Assembly (NCBI RefSeq): GCF_001649575.2
Contig: NC_051433.1
Location: 20,198,577-20,262,576 of the forward strand
DNA from: Kryptolebias marmoratus
Taxonomy: Eukaryota > Chordata > Actinopteri > Cyprinodontiformes > Rivulidae
Length of the DNA stretch: 64,000 bases
Reading direction: 5' to 3'
The notes under the pieces were generated by a model. The model was not told the DNA's origin, made no database searches, and was given only the letters and a program-made list of their open reading frames with translations. Shown here piece after piece: positions 13,801 to 26,800 of this stretch. A program made the position numbers and the translations under genes. The stretch's first letter is position 1. Each line of letters opens with the position of its first letter.

Positions 13801-16800
13801 GCACAGATATCTTAGCCATTCAATACCTGGAAAGCAATTACTGTAGTACTTTTATCAACAAAGGACCCCTTAAACTGATCAGGATGGATGGCAAAATGAA
13901 AATTCACACAGAGAAATAAAATTATGCAATATCTCAGAAAAAAAAGATAATAAAACTGGATAAATATTTAATTAAAATGGACTCATTGACATTTTTCACA
14001 TTTAATTTATTTTAATGCTTACATCAGCAATTCACTGAGGCATTACATTCTGGTGGTTTAATAGCTGTGAGTAAAACTCCATGTATTCACATTGTTGAAG
14101 AAAATAAATACTTATTTTTTAATTAAAAACCTAGATTTCCTTAAAAGAATGCATATCGCCCACTGTACAAACAGACATGCAACTATTATTACTGCTTTAA
14201 TGTTATCACATATTGCTATAATAATACTTAGTTAAAATAATACACTAATATACAATGAAAAAGGATATTTTTTAATCATTCTAATTTTGATGTATGAGAT
14301 ACTAATATATAATAACATGAGATAAGTGACAAAAACATAAGTGACTGTGTTTTCAGTTACTCTGAATAAAAAAAGTGTCAGATATTTTAAGCACTCATGA
14401 CACAGATGCAATAAAAGGTGGACGATCAGACAATCGCCTCTCTGCGCGTATGTGTGTGTGTGTGTGTTTGTCTATTAGCAAAATATCGTACGTACCACTG
14501 GATGGATTTCAAAACAACTCTTCGAAAGTAATTTTTTGCTAAAGAACTGCGGCTAACTTTTGGAGTCAACTCAATTCAAGAAGGCAGCCACAGCTAATTA
14601 GCCTTAGAAAACACTAAACTGAGGACAACTCTTTGAATTGTACAGATATTGAGCTAAAACTCTGGTGCGATCGGATCTGAGAGGCATCCCCAACACACTA
14701 TGAGTGCTGACTGATCCTACAGGACCTCGCACAATTACATAAAATGTTATTTTCATGATTTGACCAAAACATCTATAACTCTATAATTTTTCAACACAGA
14801 AAGGTGATCTTTGTTTAAGACATTAGCAAGAAAGGCAGCAGATGATACACATTCGTTAGTGGGATGCTAGCCCTTCCAATTTAAATCAGTGTCAGCTATT
14901 GATACTGATTTAAAATGGATAACGATTGAAATCTTGCTCATAAGTATTCATTTAGCTGAAACACCACAAAGCATGCGGGTTGTTTTCAAAGGTATTGTAA
15001 TTTTTTTTAAACAGATGTACCGAAAGGTGGAAGACCTAAACAAAACTAACCTATATTTAGTTATAATTCTAAAGTAAACATACTTGTTGTACAGAATATC
15101 ACTTCTTTCTAAAGTAACGTAGGGAGCCCAACAATCTGACATCATCTTGTTAACTATTTGGATTTGGCACATGGCAACTCTTGTAGCTTTTTTGTAAATG
15201 TTTATTTCAAAACAGCTTAACTTTATGAAAAGACCGAGCAAACCATGACTGTCTGTGCTAATCACTACTAAAATCATTTCCATACAGCTGACTATATTTA
15301 ATTTTTTAAACAAAGGTAAAAGTTTAGGGGAATTTTTGTTGCAACCAATAAACTCAGCTGACTGACAGCAACAGGTGGAGGGACCACTGTCCATTTAACA
15401 CACCCAGAGAAAAACTCCTCACTATCACTGGCAACTCATTAAAAGATAATTGAACTGCAGAAATGGTATGATGGAAGAATTTAGTGGTTTTGACAACTTG
15501 ACTTCTTAAAATTGTGGTTTACCTTGTAGCCTTAAATGGATCCATACTTATTACCTGTAATGTTTTTGGGCCACACTGTCATTTCGGTTTTTTTTTTGCC
15601 TCGAATCAAACTTTAGTGTCACGATTCTAATGAGTCTTGCATCTGCCTTGTGCCCCCCACAGCTCTCTTGTGACATTAATGTTAGCGATAGCTACAAAGG
15701 TTTAAAGGCCAAGGTCTTTCTAACTGATGAGGTCTCATGGCTCGACACCAACTTCTTCAGCTCTTCCTCCTCGGTGCGGCAGATAGTTCTATTTTGGCTT
15801 GATATTCAAGCCTGAGCTGGCACTGGAGTGAAAAAAAAAAAAAACAAGTTCCATCTTTGCTCACACTTAATTATATTTCTTCACTTTCCCCGGCTAGCTG
15901 ACAACACTGCCCATCAGCCACCTCAGTAAAGAAAAAAAAAAACTTTTACCTTTCACACCACATGTCTGGTTCTATCTGTCCATCTTATTTCATTTAGATA
16001 ACAGCAGGAATTGTCCCTCACACCTTGTTATCCCCAGAGGAGATGCTAAGTTTATCCATTCTCACCTCACTGCATATTGTAACAGAAGCATTGTTTATGG
16101 TTTGCGTTGATACTGCTGAAAGATATTTACAACTTGATTATTTGTTTGCTACAATGCCAGTTTATCTTTTAGGGCTGGAAACAGACATTAGCCTCAGGCA
16201 CATATGCTTTGAAAACCAATCAGTTATGTCATGTGAACAGAAGGCTAATAATATCAAGCACTCTCCTCCTGGCACACTCTGTTGACTTTGAATCACCAAT
16301 TACTTTTGGCGCTTTATTAAAAAATGAATAATTAAACACAAGATCCTAAATTGATTTACCAAATTTATAGCGTGCAATCGTATTTTTTGGCACTTGCGCT
16401 TGTTCAGTCGAGTGTGGGGATTATGATTACGAAAATAAATATTATAAAACTCTGAAAATTAAATACCTTGTGTTGCTTCCAAACTGCTGATAATTAAACT
16501 TAACAAACTAAAGAGATTAGAGGGCTTATATATCATGTGACTTTTAGGAAGAGGTTAAACTAAAAAGATTAAAAATTTTTTAAGATATACTGACATTAAA
16601 GGAAGACAGATGATTGTTATGATGAATATAATTTTTTTATTTTAAAAAGTCTTTTGCAGGAAATACAGCTACAGTATTTGGAAAATAGTGTCAAGCGAGT
16701 TGAACGATGCTGTGCTTCCCTCCACTGGCACTGGGAGGTTTGTGTGATTAAAACAACAACAACAAAAAAAAAAAAAAAAGGTTTCCTACTCCACACCTAA

Positions 16801-17814
16801 ATGACCTCCCCTCCCTTGCTGTTTTTAATCTAATGGAAAGCTGTCGGGCTCTTGGTTCGCACATTAACATAACATTAGAATGCAGAGTACATTGTTGTGT
16901 CTAAAAAAGAACAAAGTCTAAAAAGTTACTGCCATTTGCATCATGACATCAAAAGTTTCTTGTTTTCACGTTAAATGAAGCTGAAACTGAAGTCGAAACA
17001 ATTTTCTTTCAGTTTTAGTGCTCTACGTGTGGTCTGCCCGTCTAATTTCCATGTGATAATGTAAGTCAAAGACTTCAAAGACTAATCTGCATTCACTTTT
17101 GTACGGAGCTTATCCTTTGTGTCGTATATGTTCATAATGTATACCTCCAGCTGTGCATTTGTCCTCATTCCAACAAGTAAACTATGAGTGACAAACATGT
17201 TTTCAAGCCAGTGAGGCTTGGATGAAACTCACTTTTGCACAATTTCTCTGGCCGAAAGCCCACCCAGAATGAAGGCGTGAGCGTTAAGATTAATCCTGTT
17301 TTCTCTTAGCTTCTTGTTTTTGCATGTAATTTAGTGGAACAAAATGATGATTTTCCCTCCCGCAGTTTTTGCTCTGGATAACACAGAGCTGCCACCTTTA
17401 TACTAGTTAACTTTGACAACTGTGTCTCTTAAATTGTCTGTATTTCAATTATTGTCTTTCTTTAAAATGATGTGGTCTCTTTTTGGGGGTTTTGCTAATA
17501 TGCTCAAATTATGAAGCATGTCTGTAAATGTCTTTGTTTGAATAATTTCTCATGGTGTTTTTACCTTTCACTCTTACTTTTACCTAATATTAGCACATCT
17601 GTGAGGCGTTTGAACATCTACACTGTGTAAATGTACTAATTTGCCCATCTTTAATTTAAACCTGCAGACCAATTTTATAAATATTGCATGGAGTTGCATG
17701 TCTTTTATAAATCCCCTGTTAAGTATTCTGCGACATGCATTTTCCATGCCGTTTCATCAGCGCATCACAGCCTTATGTGATATATGATGTATGATGAATG
17801 CATTGACATGGTCC

Positions 17815-17846
<32 letters not shown>

Positions 17847-20800
17847 CATAGCTGCTGGTTCTGAGACTCCTCTCAATGACGACTTCTGTTAATGGGAGCT
17901 GGTCCAAGATGTCATTTGTTGTCGACTGCAAAATTGTGATAAGCCGTGACAAATGATAATTAATTTAACCTTCGTGCTCAGTGGCTGACCTTCTCCCAGT
18001 GGAGAAGCATGTTTATTTGGGCTTTACAGGAGCAGGCTTTTTGCCAGTCTGTCACTAATAACCCATGGGATTCTGAGGTCATCAGCATTCTTCAGACAAA
18101 GACAAAGGTTCAATTCAGTAGCCTTATACTCTGTGCTCTCCATTACACCCATGTAAAGCTTCAGAGAGGTACAGAGACGGATAAAAAGACTGATCGATTG
18201 TTTTAAAAGGGGGATATTATTTTCTTTTATTTAATTTTTTGTAGCACAATGGGGAGATTGTGTGTTTGCAAGGAAAATATGTTTTGAGATTTTTGCAGTT
18301 TAGTAGCACAGTATGAAGGTCGTTATCCATCTGCACAGCCCTGCAATAAACACAGCTGAGTATTCACTGTTTCTGCAAATGACTTGAAAGTAAAAGTTCC
18401 AATCTTTTGAAATGGGGTTCGGTGAAAAGGTTATGTGTTACCTGTTGTGAAATAGCCTTTTGGAAAACTTCAGTTTGGAGAAGCAGTTTTAATTCTGACT
18501 GGACTGATGATGAGCTAAGGGCTGAGGGCTGAGTGGGGCCAAGACCAGAGTGGATTGCTGCTGTTTTAAAACAACTGCAATCTAAAAAAAAAAATCATAA
18601 CAGTTCATGCAAGCGCCAATTTTTAAACCTTAATATCACCAACAATTTTGCATTACACAGGAACATGGAATTATTGGGTTATTTGCAATTTGCACAAGAA
18701 TATCACATTATTTCAGCCAAAATAAACGTGTATTGAGATACTGACAGCATTGTAAGGGGTTATAAAGCAGCGTTCACTTTAACAGATACTGTATGAAACT
18801 TTTTAATCTGGCGTTGTGAGATTTCAGCACTCTACCCTGGTCTTGGCCCTGCTCAGACTAGCCATTAGCTCATTAATCTTGTCAGAATTAAACTCTCTGA
18901 GCTTGTTCAAGGATGTATCTATAACAGGTAAGATGTTAATTGTCTATAACCTTTCTACAGAACATAACTTCAGAAGACCAGAGCTATCCTTTTAGGAACA
19001 TTGATGCACGTGTGAACATGCAGGACTTTTGTTCAGCTACATTTTCAGAGTAATTTTCAGGTGTATGTAGTATGTTCACGTACTGTATGATCTCCTCTCT
19101 TGTCCAACCTTCATCGTCTTGGGAGTTGAATCATCCAGTCAAATTGTTTGATGTGCAGGCTTACAGAACCTTCTGTTCATTGATGGTGCTTTAGCACATC
19201 CTCTGCAAGCCTTTTGTAATCTGTGTAATGGTATTTGCAATAGTGATTTATTTCTGTAAGACAAACGTTAACACCACCATATTCCTGTCTGGATTGTGGT
19301 AACATGACGTTTCTCTTAAACTCTCTGTTTAAATGGGGTTTTCTTTGGTTAAACTCAACTAGAGTTTAGTTACAAGTTGAATAAATATTTAGTTAAGGGA
19401 AATGTTTTGCAAAAGTAAATGTAATTTATATTATATTAGTTAAATGTTTATAAATGTAATACATACCACAGTAAAACATCCCACAGACTCAACTTCAACA
19501 TGAAAATAATTACAAAAAAACGACAGACCTGGCCTTTTTAATGCTTGGTTTTTTTTCCCCCTCCAGATTCTGTTTTCATTAACCTATTTGTCACATAGTT
19601 TTGTTAGAGTCTGTCAAGATACCTTAACATCAAAAATGGACTACAATGGACTGAACACCATATGCCAACATATGAGCTGAAAAGATTTGTTATATTTATT
19701 ATTTTAAGCCAAAACGTTTCTCCTACACCAATCAAACAATTTAGTCTAACCAAGTGTAAGATATAAACAAGAAAAATTTGAAGTTTTGATTATCTTCCCT
19801 GTAACTCTAATTGTGGAATTTATTTATTAAAGCTGCCGTAGGGACAGTGGTAGAGATCTTGTCGTCTAATCAGAAAGCTGACAGTTTGTTCCCCATCCTT
19901 TCTGTGTATTGAGCTGCCCTTTGGCAAGACACTCAACCCCACACTGATATAGCTCGTGGTATGTGACTGTTGCGAAAATTGCTGCATCTACAGAGTGCAT
20001 AGAAATGAATAAAAAAGTGTGCAACATCTCTTGTATAAATTAGAACCAGTAATAAAAGTTCTTTGTGGAACCTTGATAAAGGTTAAAGGTGTTATATAAA
20101 CCGCCCTCACATTGGATGATGACCCCTCCCCATGACGTTTTAGAATGTGTTTGGCTTGCATCAAATTTAGAAAACCTTCTTTGTGAAGGCAAATGTAATG
20201 CTGCTATGCTCTTATTACTTGCCAAATTGTTTTTTGTTTTTTTTCAGCTATTTTCAGCATCCTTGAGATGCTTTCCTGTGCCACTCTACGTAAGCAGCAC
20301 ATTCAGATGAACTACCACGTACTATAAAAGCTACAGTCATGGGTTTCACATCTGCGCTAGATTGTTTCCATGATGTACTCAAGCCTTCTGGGCCTCCACC
20401 ATCAGCCTTGTTGTGGAGGAGGAAACACCTTCCAGATGGAAGATGCAAGTGAAGAGAGTGAAGAGTTTTTTTTTGATGAACTATGACAGCATCCTCCCCT
20501 CTTCCTATCTGATTTAATAGACCTCACAAGTGCCTCTTGCTTTGCATTCAAAAGACAAATGAAGAATGGCTGAGTATGGTGCAGCATTCATTGGTACATG
20601 GAGAGTGTGGAATGGTCACTGGTGAGGAGCAAGCTTGTTGGTTCTAGCTAGAGTGGCATCAGATGCATATAGCAGCAACAATGCAAGAGCAATGAAATAA
20701 TGTACCTGAGGCACTGCCAGTGTGTTGTGGGCTTGATGGAGTTGTAGCCTCAAAATGAGGCCACCGTGGTTAGTCCTGCTTTCAATTCTTGACCACGAAG

Positions 20801-23800
20801 CCATGTCAGTGTGCGTGGGCCCTGCATCATGGATTCAACGCCACTGAAATAGACCAACATGACCTTGCTACAAAGTTTTATGCACGCTTGGACCCTCCAT
20901 GATCTATCTATCACGTAATCGTGAGCCTACTGCATTCTTAATTCATGCCACAAAAAAGCCACCTATATTCTAGGTCATTTTTTAACACTGTGACATCCAG
21001 TTAATGGGGGGCAAACGTATGGATCATTTATCTAACAGTGCATGTTACAAAGAAGTTTATTCGGTCTGTGTCTCAGAGACTATGAGAGCTTTGACAAAAC
21101 AAAAGCTTCTAACACCATTAACTTGGCTGTTTCCACTCCTTCCAGTCTTTGTCAGGAGGTGGGACTAAGGCAGCGAACCCAGAACGCAGACTCATGAAAA
21201 TCCACAAAACAAATTTAATAAAATAAAACTCTAACAAAACAAAAAGCTGACGAGGCAGCAAAAACTAACAATAACAAAATCCAAAACTAGGTGAAAGGCA
21301 GGACATGGCAAGGCAACGAGCAGACAAAGCGGAATGATCCAGTGAATAGTGAATGAGAAAGACCGGTACTTAAAGACAGAGGATAATGAGGAAAATGAAC
21401 ACAGGTGAGAGAGAATAATTACAAGCAGGTGGAGATGGGCGTGGCAGACCTAACAGGAAAAGTACTGGGGAGGTGGAGAGTGACAGGGCATGAAACAGGA
21501 AAACTAAACCGAAACAAAACAATAATCAAACACAACAAACTGAAAATACCAAACTATGACAGTCTTCATACTTATGCCATTCACTTAATACATTTTTCAA
21601 AGGACATCCATACTAATCTTCTTTTCTAAATGGCAAACTCTTCCTCTATTGCATACTGACATTGTAACTAGATGTCAAACCTGTGGTCAGGCATAAAAAG
21701 CCTTGAGTTTGGTATTATTCCTTCCTGTTAGGTGTGAATCTCAGTGTAGTCCTCTTCAAATATAAAACACACTGCTTTAGTTTTCTAAGAATTGGACGAT
21801 ACACATCTGCAAGGGCCACCTGTCAGTTTCCTCTCCTGACAGACCATCAGTAAAATAGGCTTATGGAGAAGGTGACATTCATCACAAACAGCTGCAGGCG
21901 GCGGGATGATAGGCTTTTCTTCTGATCCCAGCAGATGTCCACATACAGTTTTCTAACAGTTGAGATTCTTGTGGAGTGAGTTTTTTTTTTTTTCAAACCA
22001 GGCACTCTTGTTGTGTACAATCTGTTTGAAAGTTTTGTCACTTTCTTCCTTCCTATTTTACAGAAATACTACAATAGCTGCAGAGAAATGTTTATCGTCC
22101 AAGTCACTGTCTGAGTAATACAACTGTGTGGCTGGAAGGAAAATATCATTGCTTTAGTTCGGCTATTTGTGCAGATTTCATTCCATTTATAACTTTTAAT
22201 CATGTGGTATAAAGACATCTTTTTTTTCTCAGTTCCTAATTAACTCTCTGAGAAGTGCAGGACATTTATACAAATTTTCAGCTAATGATAAATGATCGTC
22301 TTAATCCTACTGCTTGCTGTGGGATTAAAGATTAGTTTCACCAGCAGTGAGATGTTAAAAAAGTAGATTCCTTATGCAGCTGGATGTTGCAAAAGTAATT
22401 TAATTAGAACTGAGTCAACATAAAGAACTCTAACTTGTATGAATGGATACCCTGCAGGTATGATCATTTTTCTCCAACAGCTGTCATGGTTTCAACAAAT
22501 ATACGTTTCCACTATTTCATTTTTTTTCTCTGAGGACAGGAAATTTTATCTTGTCACAATTTTAGCCATTACTTGGCGTCTTGGTTGTGTATTGTATTAA
22601 TCTCTGTTATTTATGTTTTTTGTTGTGGGTATTAATAATGTTATATTCTGTTATGTTGTTCTTGTTGTATCGTAGCTCTTGATCTCCTCAGTTGTCTTTG
22701 CTGCAGCCATCACACCTGTCTGTCATTTATAATCAGCACATCATTCAGTAATCACTCTTCTGAGTAGTTGCAGCTTCCTCCCTGGTTTCTTCAGTTCAAT
22801 ATCAGATCCTCTTTACTTTTGGTTCGAGTTCCACATCATACTCCCTTCCACTTGATTTTTGTTTTTAAAATTCCTAATCTTCATCCTGATCCTTCTTGTC
22901 TTTGGTAGTGATGGGAATTATGACTCATTTTTCTTGGGATCGGATCATTTGGCTCTGCTCTCTCAAAATACACTGGTTCTTTCAGCTCTTAAAGGGCTCT
23001 TTATTTGATTGTGATCCGTTTAGAAGAGGGAAAAATCCAATATTTTTTTGGTGAGCTGGGCTAAATAATCTGGATCTCGGAAAAGAACTGTGATAATGTG
23101 GTATTACTATGCGGAGAGCCTTTTGAAAGCCAAAAGAGCCAATGCACATTCGTGAGCTGAGCCTAACATTCTGGATCTCAGAATAGAGCCCAAATTCTCA
23201 ACGAATGAGTCAAATTTTAACTGTTACTGGGAAAAAATGTATAAAATAATAAAAAATACACAAATTAAAAAAAAATTTTTGTCATTGTGTCCAAAAAAAA
23301 TTGTGACATTTTTTCTCTCGATTGCTATTTAAAGTGTTTTTGTTAATTAGTTCCAAAAATAATGAACAATTAAGAACTGCACTTTGCTAAAAGAATAAAA
23401 ACAGACTGCTCCATCAGTCTCTGATTATTCAAAAATAGATAAGGAAATAGACACAAAATGGTTCAATATTTTTTACAGTATAAGAGGTTGTAATGAGTCT
23501 ATTTTTCCTGTATATCTTTGAAAAGAACATCAACACAGTTTCTGTCATCAGCAAACACACTTAAAACAACAATCTGCGTCTCAGCCGGCGTATATACTGG
23601 ATGTCCTGTTCAGATCCAACAGCGAGCGTAGCATTTTCTCACCTCTATTGTTATCATTCTGACAAACTTTTCCTCCATGATCAAGTTAAAACTCCTCCTT
23701 CTCTGCTCCTCATCACTTCTATCCAGGTCATGTGCCAACAATGTGTAAACATTAGTTATGCTTGCAATGTTTCAGGCCTAAGCTAAAACAAAAATACCTT

Positions 23801-26800
23801 GTAATGACCCCTGAGGAGTCGCACACTGCAGTTTGAGAATCACTGAGTTGTAGGAAAACATCCGTCAACTAATTTGTTTGTTTAGTTTCGTTTAAGCAAC
23901 ATTCCTGTTCAGAGCTGGGCTTTATGAGTTCTAATTGACCATCAGGGATGATCACAGCTAATGAGACAAATAAAGCTTGCTCTAATTAGGAGCTGTAATT
24001 AGTAGATATTAAAAAGTGTTTATTTATATTGTACTGTTGACTGCATTGCATGTTTGTGCCAATCATGCCTGCCACACTTGTGTTTTCAGACCTCATTCCA
24101 AATCCAATAATTATATAATCTCCTTACAATTACCCAGTCAAACATAGTTTTTAGTGTATATTTAATGACTGCTATTCAATCTGATAATTAGTCCATGTGA
24201 GTGAATACTGTATTATGACAGGTGGCCTCCCACCAATAAAAGTAATGCTGACTGAAAACCAGCATAAAGTGTCTCATGGTCAAGACAGCAAAAATATGGG
24301 GAGCACACAGTATATTAAAGATAAAAAATGATATATCTTGGATGAAATGGTTTAAAAAATTAATGAGTTGTGACACATAAGTCATAAATGAAATGTGGCT
24401 TCAGGGACAGAGAGGTAAAAAGTGCATGAAGGGATGGGATGGAAATTAACAACAAGGCAGTTAAAACAAATAAGGAAGCAAATGGACTCATCACAGCATT
24501 CAGTGATCATTTTTCAAAGTTTGAAACTTCCCTGGCATATCTGATTTAAGAAAAATGAATTTGACAGTGAAGTCAGTATCCACACATCTATTGCATCTTA
24601 TCAGAAAGGAAAAATAAGATAAAACATGGAGCTCCTTTGAGCTGTTAATGGAGCACAGAAATCAATGCTTGCAGAACAGATTCTTTGTCTGTCAGGGATG
24701 GAAAGGCTTCATTTAATCAAACACTTTATCTCCTTCCAGTAGAAGATAGTCCACTGCTCAGAATCAGCAAACTTAACACACATTTCATTCAGCAGATTGA
24801 TCTACAGAATCGCTGAGAGGAGCCGGGCTATCACCAGGGGAGATGATCCAGTGTTATCAGTCAGAGACAAAAAAAAGCACTTTATTTGTTTCTCCATATT
24901 CCATCAAGTGTCTCTGAGAATTATTGAGAAACACAATTAAGTGGCTCTACATGCTGATGTAAAATCTCTCACACTCATTCTGGTTTCTCCTTTTTGCCAT
25001 GTTTGCACCCCAGAGTTAATGCAATGATCTTTTTAATCCATATGCCTAATTTAGTTGGTGGGGAATTTTCAGATTATTAATGGAGACAATGTAACATGGT
25101 ATACTGATTAAATGATATTTATCTGAATAAAAATAGAAGAATAAAAATTGTTTTATGAACATGCTCAAGAGGGTGAAAAGATGAATGGATTGATTGCTTG
25201 AATTTAAGCCATAGCTCAGCAAGTTTTAATTGTTAGAGCAATAATTCAGATCTTTTCAAGTGGGTTTCATGAAAAAACTATGAACAGGTAACTGTTGTTT
25301 CCTATAATGACTTTACTTTTGAGAAATAAATTTTATTTCTGACCAGATTAACCACCTAACGGCGAGTGGGGATAAAGTTGATTGCTGTTGTGTTAAAAAA
25401 CTGTAATCTAAAAAAATGTGATAAGAGTTATTACATTTATTTATTTATGGCCCTGTTATGGCATGACAAAAATTATTTATAAACCTTTAGATTGCAGTCA
25501 GTTTTGCTTTACATAGAGATTATGGCAGAAAAACTATGATATTCCTGCTATAGATGCTGCTCCTGATGTTTGCTCTTGCAAAAATCACAGAACTCCATGT
25601 AAATAATCACGTTATTCAAAATTTATGGCAGCATAAAAGGGTTACTAAATGCCATTTGTATGAACTGCTATTTATATATTGGAAATGTTTTAAGGTGGTA
25701 GTAAATCACCTTGATCCTGGCCCAACTTGAACTAGTCCGTAGGTCATCACTTTGTTCAGAATCAAACATAATTTCTCCAAACTGAGGTCTTTTAAACCAC
25801 CATCTACAACCGGTAACATTGTTTATAGCCTTTCTACGGAACCTCAATTCATGGGATTCGTTTTTTTTTTGTTTTTTTTCATGAAAGATTAACCGTTTTG
25901 TGAACAGGGTTGTTACTATCTAATATTGAATCATTAGATTATATTATGCTGCTGACCGTTTCTTTCTTTTTGCCACACATTTGTTTACAGCATAACAAAA
26001 CTTATCTCAGTCTGATGTCATTTTTGACAAAATAGGCAAACGACACACAGAAACTTATGGAGATAAGATAATTAGTAGGCACTCAGAGAAGTTATTGCAC
26101 CAAAATGTTTTACAACATTTTTTTAACAACACTTGTAAAGGTTATGCATAGTAATCCCAAACTTAGTTTTAATTGGTCGGAGTTGACATTTTCTATCCAA
26201 AGGGCACCTCATTCCAAGTGTCTGCATAATCACAATTATCAACCTTCTGTTTGCTCGACTAAGATCAGAAAACAGGTCTGCTAATGTAGATGGTGCATGC
26301 TAAAAATTTCCTTCCCACTTGAAGTTTATTGCACGAAAGGACGTTTGTGTTTGCTCCAGTTCTTGTAGCCTACAGCAAAGCAATCTACAAATAGTGCTGT
26401 GTGCGATAGTTTGCAGGTTTGTGACTTTATTTGTTTCAATTTGGACTTTTTTTATCCACCTGTGATGAGCTAGGCAGGACCAAGACCAAAGTGGATGACT
26501 ACTTATGTATATGACACACTCTGTAGGAAATGAACAACATCTGATGAAAAAAATGATGCGAAATGCTTTGTGTTCTGATGAATATTGATGTAAATGAAGC
26601 GGTAAAAGAGCTCAAACATTGCAGTGGCAAGATAATGTTGAAGTAATTCATTATTTAAACTCTGCTCTGTGAACATGAGAAGAGGTACATGAATGGAAAA
26701 GACTATGCAACTCAGGTGTATTCCAGGTCTGAAACATTTCATAGAGTTACTAAAATGTCAGGGTTTCTTTCCGTTTTTACCCACACATAAAACTGAACAT

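Noticed and set aside
14948..15394. Minus-strand open frame of 148 codons
   Set aside because: Composition is that of AT-rich intron, it matches no known family, shows no splice context and no start context, and lies beside repeat family A copy 3.
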